64,000 bases of DNA from Massilia sp. W12 (GTDB lineage: Bacteria; Pseudomonadota; Gammaproteobacteria; Burkholderiales; Burkholderiaceae_D): positions 2,418,001-2,482,000 of the forward strand of contig NZ_CP147776.1 in assembly GCF_037300705.1 (NCBI RefSeq), read 5' to 3'. The notes beneath the pieces were generated by a model. The model was not told the DNA's origin. It searched no databases and saw nothing but the letters and a program-made list of their open reading frames with translations. Within the stretch, counting starts at the first letter, position 1. The number at the start of each line of letters is the position of its first letter. Shown here in pieces: positions 7,977 to 16,355 of this stretch. Made by a program: the position numbers and the translations under genes.

Positions 7977-8528
7977 TCAGCCATCCACCCCGTAGTAGGG
8001 GTGATAATCCGCCAGATCCAGGTGTTTCACAACCAGGCCATTTTCAATCTGCAGCACATTCACAAAAGGCATGATGACGCGCTGGACGCCTTGCGGGGTC
8101 GGATAAGTCCAGTCCAGCATCCCTTCAAAAATGGCGAAGTGGCCGGAATACAGTTTGCGTGTGGGCAGGAATTTAAGCGTCAAGCCGGCGTAACTTGTGC
8201 GGAAATAACGCAAAATCGCCTCCTTGCCTGTGACGTCAACCCGGCCAAACACCAGTCGTGCGGTGGGATCGGAAAAATTGGCGGTTTCGCCCAGCAGCGT
8301 GCCCAATTTATCCCAATCCATTTTCATATAGGCATTGAAATAGGCTTCGCCGATCTGCTTGCTTTGCTCTGACTGGGCAAAATATGCGCGCGCCGCATCG
8401 CTATTGCTGCCGTCCGGTGCTTGCGCAGCGGTTTGCGCATAGCCGGTTTGCGCTGACATCAGCAGAGCAAGCAAACAGGCGCTCAGCAAGCGCGGCAAAG
8501 CAGCGCTGATAGGGTGTGATAAAAACAT
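7977..8528 (-). CDS. Secreted NTF2-like/SnoaL-like domain protein
   Basis: 183 residues with a signal peptide (about residues 1-31, ending near GYAQT). The mature part reads as an NTF2/SnoaL-like alpha+beta fold: a helical start (QIGEAYFNAYMKMDWDKL), then F.DPTA, GKEAILRYFR and a beta-rich second half with FVNVLQIENGLVVKHLDLADYHPYY. Such small cone-shaped domains bind ligands or act as isomerases or hydratases; no specific activity can be read. It stands alone on the minus strand between the R2 repeat and an ATPase remnant. Confidence 0.7.
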   Translation of the reverse strand: MFLSHPISAALPRLLSACLLALLMSAQTGYAQTAAQAPDGSNSDAARAYFAQSEQSKQIGEAYFNAYMKMDWDKLGTLLGETANFSDPTARLVFGRVDVTGKEAILRYFRTSYAGLTLKFLPTRKLYSGHFAIFEGMLDWTYPTPQGVQRVIMPFVNVLQIENGLVVKHLDLADYHPYYGVDG

Positions 8529-8837
8529 CTACTTTCTCCTGGTTAAGTGGCAGTGATGGAGCAACTGACACGCTGTCAGCTGCAGGCCAATTATCTGCAG
8601 CACTGTGGGCTGCTGGAAGAAAGAAGGGATGAGGCAGGTGAATTGTGTGATCAACTCATTCTCACATAGCAAAACGCAGACTTGCAGGCAGATTTCCGGC
8701 ATGTGAACCTGGTCATGCATGCGCGCAGGCTGAGGTCACGCCGGCAGTGAGGCAATTGCGCTATGATGTCGCGGCTGCATGACTGCCAGGACGGCGGCGC
8801 ATCAAGTCACAACCGGCGCAAAACATGAGGGAAAAAC
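8529..8837. other. Intergenic, no gene recognised
   Basis: Contains the promoter region of the NTF2-like gene and a short inverted piece around ctgcag (8579-8606). I see no RNA gene or repeat shared with the rest of the window. Confidence 0.4.
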
Positions 8838-9098
8838 ATGCTCCAGTGGGCAAATTTCAAAAATTTCACCTGTCTCCCAAACGAACAATGGCAATTTGGC
8901 GCGGGCATCAACATCATTGTGGGCGAAAACGGTGTTGAAGTGGAAAAAGCAAGCCGCTTGCATCCGATTGCTATTGAGCCGGATAAATTACAAGATCAAT
9001 TAAGACGACGCCTGAAAGCTCTTGATCCACATGCCTTGGTCTTGTCCACTCAAGCAGAAGACAAGCGGGCGCCATGGCAGCTTGCGCGTACGCAATAG
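8838..9098 (+). pseudogene. Remnant of an AAA/SMC-like ATPase gene
   Basis: An 86-codon frame with a good ribosome site (GAGGG) whose first 33 residues read like the start of a RecF/SbcC-type AAA ATPase (FKNFTCLP..WQFGAGINIIVGENGV). The Walker A continuation expected after GENG (xGKS/T) is absent; the frame jumps to unrelated-looking sequence ending LVLSTQAEDKRAPWQLARTQ. This fits an internal deletion that removed the ATPase core and left a short fusion of two ends. A functional short protein is possible but unlikely. Confidence 0.55.
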
Positions 9099-9107
9099 CA
9101 CGGCAAT

Positions 9108-10739
9108 TTACCGCCACTCCCCCAGCGCCGCATCCACCGCTTTGCGCACACTGCCGCTCTGCACAAATGCTGTGGCAATCGCAATATCCTCATGAAACCA
9201 GCGGTCGCCATCCAGGCAGGGCGCGATTTCGCTGCGGATTTGCTGATATGCCGCTTGTGAACCGGCCCCCAGCACAAAATCCGCCAGATGCTGTTCTGTC
9301 ATGCTCAAGCCTTGTGCGGCAAACAGCATTTCCACGCCGACGATGGTTTGCACGTTTTGCAAAATCAATTGCGCTTTGCGCGCGCACCAGGTTGAGTTTG
9401 ACACATGGTCTTCGCTATTGCCCTTGGCCGGCACGCTGTCCACGCTGCCAGGGGTGGCCAGGGTGCGGTTTTCCATCACCAGACTGCTCATGGAGCAGGC
9501 CACGACGGGATAGCCGGTATTCACGCCGCGCTGGCCACTCATTAAATTGCGCGGCAAGCCCCAGGACAGGGTCGGGTCGATCAAGCGCGCAATGCGGCGC
9601 TCACAGATGCTGCCCAGATCCGCCAGGCTGATGGCTAATAAATCCATGGCTTGCGCCAGATATTGGCCGTGGAAATTGCCGCCGGAAATGATTTCAAAAC
9701 CGCCGCCGTCTTTATTGAAAATCAAGGGATTATCTGTCGCTGAATTGCATTCTGTTTGCAAAATTTGTTCGATATACGCCAGCGCGTCAAATATCGGCCC
9801 ATACACTTGCGGCGCACAGCGCAGCGAATACACATCCTGGATGCGCGGCGTATACGGCAGGTCGCTGCGGCGCAATTCTTCCGGCAACTGCACCGCGCGC
9901 GCAGCGTGGCTGCAGCGGGTGCTGCCGTCCAGCAGGCGGCGCACGATGGCGGCGCAGCGCACTTGACCGGCGTGCGGGCGGGCTGCGTGGATGCGCGCAT
10001 CAAAGGCCGAGAGTTCGGCGCGCATCGCTTCCAGACTTAAACTCAGGCTGATGCAGGCGTCATGCAAGAGGTTGCGCGCATCGTGTGCGGTGAGCACGGC
10101 TTGCGCCAGTGAAACGGTGCAGCCATTGATCAAGGCCGAAGCGTCTTTCGCCTTCAGTTCAAATTCCACCGGACTTAAGCCGGCGGCGGCGATTGCTTGC
10201 GGGGCCGGCATGATCTGGCCCTGATAGCGCACTTGCACTTGCGCATAGCCGCACAAAGCCCCGGCCAGATAGGACAGCGGGGCCAAGTCGCCAGACGCGC
10301 CGACTGAGCCTTTTTGCGGCATCAGCGGATGAATGCCGGCGTTTAAAAAGTCCAGCAGACGTTGTAACACTTCGACGCGCGGCGCGGAATAATTGCTGGC
10401 GAAGGCGTTCGCGCGCAAGAGCATGGTGGCGCGGCAAACCTCATCGGAAAACGGCTCGCCCAGTCCAGCGGCGTGGGCGTGGATCAAGCGGCGTTGAAAT
10501 TCTTCGATTTGCGCCACTGGAATCCGCGTGTCTTTCAATAAGCCGACCCCGGTGTTAAAGCTGTACATCATGGGCGCTTCATCATGCATCCAATTGTCTT
10601 CGATGAAGGCGCGGCTTTGCTGCAAATTGGCGCGTGCACCGGCGCACAGCTCGACCCGCAATTCAGGATCGCGCGCCACTGCGCACACTTCGTCCATGCT
10701 CAGGCTGAAGCCGTCAATCAATAATGTTGCTTTGCTCAT
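9108..10739 (-). CDS. Aromatic amino acid lyase, histidine ammonia-lyase-like
   Basis: 543 residues, HAL/PAL/TAL family. The MIO cofactor triad Ala-Ser-Gly lies at 148-150 in GSVGASGDLAPLSYLAG, and the substrate-binding YSFNTGVG (59-66) and TDNPLIF motifs are present. Two selectivity clues point to histidine-like use: the His in RRLIHAHAAGLGEP at the HAL selectivity loop, and Glu in NSEDHVSNS where HAL has QEDHVSM and PAL/TAL have Gln-Asp. The reaction would be ammonia elimination (histidine to urocanate). It follows puuD by 7 bases on the same strand, so it is cotranscribed with urate oxidation rather than hut genes, which is odd. Substrate is inferred. Confidence 0.85.
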   Translation of the reverse strand: MSKATLLIDGFSLSMDEVCAVARDPELRVELCAGARANLQQSRAFIEDNWMHDEAPMMYSFNTGVGLLKDTRIPVAQIEEFQRRLIHAHAAGLGEPFSDEVCRATMLLRANAFASNYSAPRVEVLQRLLDFLNAGIHPLMPQKGSVGASGDLAPLSYLAGALCGYAQVQVRYQGQIMPAPQAIAAAGLSPVEFELKAKDASALINGCTVSLAQAVLTAHDARNLLHDACISLSLSLEAMRAELSAFDARIHAARPHAGQVRCAAIVRRLLDGSTRCSHAARAVQLPEELRRSDLPYTPRIQDVYSLRCAPQVYGPIFDALAYIEQILQTECNSATDNPLIFNKDGGGFEIISGGNFHGQYLAQAMDLLAISLADLGSICERRIARLIDPTLSWGLPRNLMSGQRGVNTGYPVVACSMSSLVMENRTLATPGSVDSVPAKGNSEDHVSNSTWCARKAQLILQNVQTIVGVEMLFAAQGLSMTEQHLADFVLGAGSQAAYQQIRSEIAPCLDGDRWFHEDIAIATAFVQSGSVRKAVDAALGEWR

Positions 10740-10746
10740 GCTGTCC

Positions 10747-11958
10747 TCATGGTTTTGCTGTTACGGTGGCGCCTTGCGCAAACCAGCTTTGCACCAGGGC
10801 GCGTTCCTGTTCTGTCATTTGCGTCAAATTCGCCAGCGGCATGGCGCGTGTTTGCACCTGGCTGGCGATGCGTGCGGCATGTTGCGCAATCGCTTGCGGG
10901 GATTCTAAACTGATGCCGGCGGGGGCCTGGGCAAAACCGGGCTGGCTGGGTTTGTCTGCATGGCAGGAGACGCAGCGCGCTTGCAAAATCGTTTGCACCT
11001 GGGCAAAGCTGACCTGCTGCGCGCCGGCCTGGGGTTTGGCCGGGGCCGCCAGCCAGGCCAGCAGGCCCAGCAAGACCAGCCCGGCCAAGGGCCAGGCCCA
11101 CACAGTTTGCCCCTTGTGGCGCAAATTGAAAAAATGCCGGATCAAGACCCCGGCGGCCATCACCAGGGCAAGCGCGATCCAGTTATTGCGCCCCTGCCAC
11201 AAGAGCGGATAGTGATTGGAGATCATGATCAAGAGCAGCGGCAGGGTGAAGTAGTTATTGTGCACGCTGCGCTGTTTGCCGCGTATGCCGTAAATCGGGT
11301 CCGGACTTTGCCGCGCCGAGAGCGCCGCCACCAGCTTTTTTTGCCCCGGAATAATCACCATCAAAACATTGCCTGCCATGATGGTGCCGATCATCGCGCC
11401 GACGTGCAAGAAAGCGGCGCGCGCTGACAAAAATTGCGCCAGGCCCCAACCGGCGGCGATCAACAGCAGCCAGACGGTGACGCCGAACAGGGCTTGCTTC
11501 TCCACCAGTCTGGTGCGGCACAACCCGTCATACACCGCCCAGGCCAAGACCAGTGCGCCCAGGCCAATCCCGATTCCCTGCAGGGGACTGAGATCGGCCA
11601 CTGCTTTATCTAACAGCATCGTGTCAGCGTGGGCGTAATAGGCCACGCACATTAAGGCCATGCCGGAGAGCCAGGTGGCGTAGGCTTCCCATTTAAACCA
11701 GTGCAATTCTTGCGGCAATTCGGGCGGGGAAACCAGATATTTTTGCGGATTGTAAAAACCGCCGCCGTGCACCGCCCATAAATGCCCGGAGACGCCCTTG
11801 GCCGCCAGATCCGAGCCTGGCGCCGGCGGGCGCAGAGAGTTATCCAGCCAGACAAAATAAAACGAGGCGCCGATCCAGGCGATGCCGGTGATCAAATGCA
11901 GCCAGCGCAAGAGCAAATTCGCCCAATCCAGAAAATAAGGGGTAAGACTGATATCCAT
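10747..11958 (-). CDS. puuD: Membrane urate hydroxylase PuuD with C-terminal cytochrome c domain
   Basis: 403 residues. About eight membrane segments make up a DUF989 (PuuD N-terminal) domain with conserved WLHLITGIAWIGASFYF and GGGFYNPQKYLVSP near the N-terminus. A C-terminal class I cytochrome c domain follows, with haem motif CVSCH (about residues 331-335) and a candidate Met axial ligand in RAMPLANLTQMT. The enzyme oxidises urate in the membrane and passes electrons to the respiratory chain. It is divergent from a LysR regulator and starts the puuD-lyase operon. The nearby UraD-AllC fusion supplies later steps of the same pathway. HIU hydrolase and allantoinase are not in the window. Confidence 0.92.
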   Translation of the reverse strand: MDISLTPYFLDWANLLLRWLHLITGIAWIGASFYFVWLDNSLRPPAPGSDLAAKGVSGHLWAVHGGGFYNPQKYLVSPPELPQELHWFKWEAYATWLSGMALMCVAYYAHADTMLLDKAVADLSPLQGIGIGLGALVLAWAVYDGLCRTRLVEKQALFGVTVWLLLIAAGWGLAQFLSARAAFLHVGAMIGTIMAGNVLMVIIPGQKKLVAALSARQSPDPIYGIRGKQRSVHNNYFTLPLLLIMISNHYPLLWQGRNNWIALALVMAAGVLIRHFFNLRHKGQTVWAWPLAGLVLLGLLAWLAAPAKPQAGAQQVSFAQVQTILQARCVSCHADKPSQPGFAQAPAGISLESPQAIAQHAARIASQVQTRAMPLANLTQMTEQERALVQSWFAQGATVTAKP

Positions 11959-12224
11959 AGCGTGCTTTTTTTCGTCAGCTTGTGTGCCAAAGGTGGCGGG
12001 AACTCAGTGCGAGCAGCGGGACTGCGATCAGACCCGCACATATTGACATGCGGCGCAGGCTTTGTGCGTGTTGTGCGCATTTGTATGCTTTTGCAATGCA
12101 ACATCCTTCACCTTGGCAGGCGCTGCGCTTACGCAAACTTACACTCTTGAAACTGCACAAAGCCGCTGTTTCTCATCAAAATTCAAGTATATTTGTCATA
12201 GTCACAGGCTCATACCATGAAAAC

Positions 12225-13163
12225 ATGTCCACTTTGCCCGATCATCTTGATATTCACTTGATACGCATACTGTATTTGCTGCTATGCGAAAAAAATGTCT
12301 CGCGCGTGGCCTTGAAGCTGAATCAGCCGCAACCATCGATCTCAGCTTCCTTGCGCAAGCTGCGGGAATTGACGGGTGACCCGATTCTGGTGCGCGGCGC
12401 GCGCGGCATGGTGCCCACCCAGCACGGACAAAGCCTGCTGGAGCCGGCCAAGCGCATCCTGGAAGAGACGGAGCGCTTATTCGAGCGCAAAAATCCCTTT
12501 ATTCCCAATGAAGAGGCACGGATTTTCCGCATCGCCGCGCCGGATTATCTGGATTGCCAGTTTTTGCCGAATGTGGTGGCGGCGATGCGGCGCGAATCGC
12601 CGAAAAGCCGCCTGGAAATCCACAGCCTGGGGCCGGAAGTCGATTATGTCCGCCTTTTGTCCGACGGCAATCTGGATCTGGTGATTGCGAATTGGGAAGA
12701 GTTGCCACAGCATTTGCATGTTTCCAAGCTGTTTGAAGATCCGGTGGTGTGCGTGATGCGCGCCGATGCGCCGTATGCGCGCCGCACCGCAGCCGATCAG
12801 ATGACGGTGGAAGATTATCTGCGCCTGCCGCATGTGGCGCCAACGCAAATGCTGCCAGGCTATCAGGGGGTGATTGAATCCTGCCTGGAAAGCATGGAAA
12901 TGAGCCGCAATGTGATGGTGGAATCCGCATATTTCGGCTTGATTCCGTATATGTTGACGCAAACTGACCTGGTGTTGACCACTGGCAGCCAGTTTGTGCG
13001 GCATTATGAAAAAATTCTGCCGCTCAAGGTGTTTCAGGCGCCGATACAATTCCCGCCGATGCAATTTTTCCAGCTCTGGCATGAGCGGGTGCATCATGCG
13101 CCGGAACATAAATGGTTGCGCGACCAGGTCAGCGCGGCGGCGCGCGCTTTATTGCAAGGCTGA
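12225..13163 (+). CDS. LysR family regulator of the urate/purine cluster
   Basis: 312 residues from the ATG at 12225 (MSTLPDHLDIHLIRILYLLLCEKNVSRVA). The upstream in-frame extension lacks family sequence. The N-terminal winged HTH is clear (VSRVALKLNQPQPSISASLRKLRELTGDPILVRG), followed by a periplasmic-binding-like effector domain. It is divergent from puuD across 266 bases and 95 bases upstream of the UraD-AllC gene, a classic LysR arrangement for controlling both. The inducer is presumably a purine degradation intermediate (inference). No strong ribosome site is seen at the chosen start. Confidence 0.88.
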   Translation: MSTLPDHLDIHLIRILYLLLCEKNVSRVALKLNQPQPSISASLRKLRELTGDPILVRGARGMVPTQHGQSLLEPAKRILEETERLFERKNPFIPNEEARIFRIAAPDYLDCQFLPNVVAAMRRESPKSRLEIHSLGPEVDYVRLLSDGNLDLVIANWEELPQHLHVSKLFEDPVVCVMRADAPYARRTAADQMTVEDYLRLPHVAPTQMLPGYQGVIESCLESMEMSRNVMVESAYFGLIPYMLTQTDLVLTTGSQFVRHYEKILPLKVFQAPIQFPPMQFFQLWHERVHHAPEHKWLRDQVSAAARALLQG

Positions 13164-13258
13164 GGCATACGCAGCAGCGCAAAGCGCTGGCGGCGTCGGC
13201 CGGCAGCATGATGCGGCAGTGGTCAACAGATTAGGCGGGCAGGGCACAGGAGGGGGAG

Positions 13259-15052
13259 ATGCAAACCGGAATGGAAGAAATCAACCGTTTGACGCTGGCT
13301 GAATTTGTCGCCCGCTTTGGCGCTATTTATGAACATTCGCCCTGGGTTGCCGAAGCCGCATTTGTGGCGCAACCTTTCGCCAGTCTGGCGGCCTTGAAAC
13401 TGGCGCTGGCGCGCGCGGTGGAGGCGGCGGATGAAGGCAGAAAGCGCGATTTGCTCAACGCCCATCCGGAACTGGCCGGCAAGCTGGCGATTGCCGGCAA
13501 ACTGGGGCAGCATTCAAGCGCCGAGCAAGCCGGGGTCGGCCTGCATCTGTGCACGCCGGAAGAATTCACCCGTCTGCATGAACTCAATGAAGCCTATCGC
13601 AGCAAATTCGGCTTTCCCTTCATCATCGCCGTCAAGGGCGACCATGGGCTTGGCTTGTCGCGTGCGGACATCATCGCCGATTGCGCGCGCCGCTTGGAAA
13701 ACGACGCCGAAACCGAATTCGCCGAAAGCCTGTATCAGGTCAAGCGGATTGCTGAAATGCGCCTCGACACCCTGTTTGGCGTCAGCCCAGCCGCCGGGCA
13801 AACGATTCTGGCGCGCGCGCAAAGCCTGGCTGCGCATTCCGATGAGCCGGCGCAGCTTAGCGTGAGTTATCTCAGTCCGGCGCACCAAGCCGTGGCGGCG
13901 CAACTCATGAGCTGGATGGAGCAGGCCGGCATGCGCGTCTGGCAAGACGCGGTTGGCAATGTGGTGGGCCGTTACGCCAAAGAGGCGCCAGAGGGAAGCG
14001 TGCGCAAAACCCTGTTGATCGGCTCGCATTACGATACGGTCAAAAATGGCGGGCGCTACGATGGCCGTCTGGGGATTTTGCTGGGCATCGCCGCCGTGCA
14101 AATCTTGCACGAAGAAGGCTGCCATCTGCCCTTTGATATTGAAGTGATAGGTTTTGCCGATGAGGAAGGGGTGCGCTTTCAATCCACTTTCCTGGGCAGC
14201 CGCGCGCTGGCCGGCAATTTCAATCCGGCTTTACTGGAAAAGACCGATGCCCAGGGCGTGAGCATGCGCGAAGCCTTGCAACAAGCCGGGTTGGATGCGC
14301 AGGAAGTGGTGAATCTGGCGCGCGACCCGGCCCGGCTGGCCGGCTATCTGGAAGCGCATATCGAACAAGGCCCGGTCTTATTACAAGCCGATATGCCGCT
14401 GGGGGTGGTGACCTCGATTGCCGGCTGCAGCCGCTTCTTGCTGGAATTGCGCGGCCAGGCCGGCCACGCCGGCACCGCGCCGATGAATATGCGGCGCGAC
14501 AGCGCGGCGGCGGCGGCGGAAATTGTGCTGGCGGTGGAGCAGATCTGCAGCAGCTATCACGGGCGCGCGGTGGGCACCGTGGGCCAATTGATGGTGGAAC
14601 AGGGTTCTATCAATGTGGTGCCCGGCAAGACCCGCCTGTCGCTGGATTTACGTTCAGGCGAAGAAAAGATCCGCTACAACCTGGTGCAGCAAGTCTTGAA
14701 CGCTTGCGACCGCATTTGCAAACGCCGCCGCATCGAATTGGTGTTGCAACCGGTGCTGGATCAGGCCGCCACGCCCTGCAATGCGCAGTTGCAAAATGTC
14801 TTGGCGCAGGCGATTGCCGACAGCGGTTTGCCGGTGATGAAGCTGGCCTCAGGCGCCGGCCATGACGCCATGTGCATGGCGCGCATTACCCCGATCGCCA
14901 TGCTGTTTGTGCGATGCGGCCATGGCGGCGTAAGCCACCATCCGCTCGAATCGATGACCGCGCATGACGCTGAGCTGGCCTTGTCGGTCATGCTGCAGGC
15001 CTTGCGCAACTGGCCTGTTGAAATCGCGCAGGAAGAAGGCATGGCGGCCTGA
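13259..15052 (+). CDS. Fused OHCU decarboxylase (UraD) and allantoate amidohydrolase (AllC)
   Basis: 597 residues combining two enzymes. Residues 1-170 are 2-oxo-4-hydroxy-4-carboxy-5-ureidoimidazoline decarboxylase (FGAIYEHSPWVAE, HPELAGK, SAEQAGVGL, KFGFPFIIAVKG). Residues about 175-590 are an M20-type Zn hydrolase of the allantoate amidohydrolase/carbamoylase group, with metal ligands in GSHYDT..GGRYDGRLG, FADEEGVRF, EAHIEQGP and SHHPLESM. UraD makes S-allantoin from urate oxidation products and AllC hydrolyses allantoate, so the chain skips the allantoinase step. AGGAGG lies just upstream of the ATG. Both halves keep their catalytic residues, so it is a true bifunctional fusion. Confidence 0.92.
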   Translation: MQTGMEEINRLTLAEFVARFGAIYEHSPWVAEAAFVAQPFASLAALKLALARAVEAADEGRKRDLLNAHPELAGKLAIAGKLGQHSSAEQAGVGLHLCTPEEFTRLHELNEAYRSKFGFPFIIAVKGDHGLGLSRADIIADCARRLENDAETEFAESLYQVKRIAEMRLDTLFGVSPAAGQTILARAQSLAAHSDEPAQLSVSYLSPAHQAVAAQLMSWMEQAGMRVWQDAVGNVVGRYAKEAPEGSVRKTLLIGSHYDTVKNGGRYDGRLGILLGIAAVQILHEEGCHLPFDIEVIGFADEEGVRFQSTFLGSRALAGNFNPALLEKTDAQGVSMREALQQAGLDAQEVVNLARDPARLAGYLEAHIEQGPVLLQADMPLGVVTSIAGCSRFLLELRGQAGHAGTAPMNMRRDSAAAAAEIVLAVEQICSSYHGRAVGTVGQLMVEQGSINVVPGKTRLSLDLRSGEEKIRYNLVQQVLNACDRICKRRRIELVLQPVLDQAATPCNAQLQNVLAQAIADSGLPVMKLASGAGHDAMCMARITPIAMLFVRCGHGGVSHHPLESMTAHDAELALSVMLQALRNWPVEIAQEEGMAA

Positions 15053-15179
15053 TAAAGCCCAAACAGCAGGCTTTTCCCGGCTCAATTCGGCACATCCACA
15101 ACAGCGCAGTCTTTGCATAATGATCAGGCCTGCCGTTTCATCCAAACGGCGCCCGCATTCATTATGAGAGGACAGCGCC
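15053..15179. other. Short intergenic spacer with weak hairpin
   Basis: 127 bases. A weak 5-base stem (aagcc/ggctt, 15056-15075) followed by TTTT may terminate the fusion gene. The rest leads into the next gene with GAGAGG as ribosome site. Confidence 0.3.
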
Positions 15180-16112
15180 ATGCTGAACGAACGCGAAATC
15201 GAAAGCTGCTATCTGGGGCAATTCATTCCCGTGCACTACCATCACAATATGCTGATGGACAGAAACCGTATGCAAAACTTCAAGGCGGCCATCGACTACG
15301 CAGTCTTTCCCGGCGCCCGCGTACTGGAATTGGGCGGCGGCACCGGCGTGCTGTCCTGGTTTGCCGCGCAAAAGGCGGAAAAAGTCTGGTGCGTTGAATT
15401 CAATCCGGACATGGTGGCCGAAGCGCGCCGCTTTTTACCCATGAATGCCAACGGCCACAAGGTTGAAGTGGTGCATGCCGACGCCTTTGAATACCTGCCG
15501 CCGGAGCCGGTGGATGTGGTGATTTGCGAGATGATCCACGTCGCCATGCTGCGCGAAAAACAAGTCGATGTGATTGAGGATTTCAAAGCGCGCTACCGTC
15601 AACGCTTCCCGCATGCCGGGCTGCCGGTGTTCATTCCCGAAGCCGTCATCATGGCGGTGCAGCCGCTGCAGCAACGCTATGAATTTGAAGGCTTTCATGC
15701 GCCGATTATCCAATTCCAGGAAACCGGCTTGCTGGCCACGCAAACACTGGAATTGGGTGACCCGGTGGTCTACAGCCTGCTTGATTTCAGCCAGGATGTG
15801 GGGCGCGTGATCCGCTTTGAAGGTCAGCTGGAAATCAAACAGGCCGGCACATTGAATGCGCTGCGCTTTATCACCAAAAACATTCTCGCAGTGGTGCAGG
15901 AAAATTCCTCAACCATTGATTGGCTGAATCATTACATGGTGCTGCCGATGCTGGGCGAACAGTGCCAGCCGACACCGGTGGAGCCGGGCGATTTGGTCGA
16001 TATCGTGTTCCAATATCGCTGCGGCGCTTCGCTGCCATCGCTGCAAGCGGCGCTGCAAGTGCGCAAGCAATATCTGCCGGCGCAACGCCAGCGCGCCTAC
16101 GCTTATGCATAG
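15180..16112 (+). CDS. SAM-dependent methyltransferase, PRMT-like
   Basis: 310 residues. The Rossmann SAM-binding motif VLELGGGTGVLSWFAA (about residues 44-59) is followed by an acidic strand end (CVEFNPDM) and a PRMT-type double-E-like region (VVICEMIHVAMLREKQ, about residues 115-130). A C-terminal beta-rich region follows, as in class I protein arginine methyltransferases, which bacteria carry rarely. The double-E loop is incomplete: only one Glu in CEMIH, then RE further on. Substrate is unknown. It stands alone, with no clear operon partner, and GAGAGG is its ribosome site. Confidence 0.75.
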   Translation: MLNEREIESCYLGQFIPVHYHHNMLMDRNRMQNFKAAIDYAVFPGARVLELGGGTGVLSWFAAQKAEKVWCVEFNPDMVAEARRFLPMNANGHKVEVVHADAFEYLPPEPVDVVICEMIHVAMLREKQVDVIEDFKARYRQRFPHAGLPVFIPEAVIMAVQPLQQRYEFEGFHAPIIQFQETGLLATQTLELGDPVVYSLLDFSQDVGRVIRFEGQLEIKQAGTLNALRFITKNILAVVQENSSTIDWLNHYMVLPMLGEQCQPTPVEPGDLVDIVFQYRCGASLPSLQAALQVRKQYLPAQRQRAYAYA

Positions 16113-16146
16113 CCGCCTGCTGGCGCACATTTGAGGGCAAAAACCG

Positions 16147-16180
16147 TTGGCGGCAAGCGCAACACGCTTGCCGCGCCAAT
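16147..16180. other. Strong hairpin 3' of the methyltransferase gene
   Basis: TTGGC-GGCAAGCG pairs with CGCTTGCC-GCGCCAA around a 5-base loop, interrupted by a 2-base bulge. There is no T run. It may be a transcript-end stabiliser; it does not recur in the window. Confidence 0.35.
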
Positions 16181-16355
16181 ACCATAATTCGCTTGGCGAT
16201 CCGTCCCGCAACAAAGAATTTGAGCCACTCCTCAATCGCTGCATTTTGCATTGTGCGCTGCTGGCGCAGGGCCTCCATTTCTGCTATGTTTGCCTATACT
16301 GTGCAACACAGACCTTGACGCATGCGCTCTGCATGCCTAACCAGACTGGACGATC

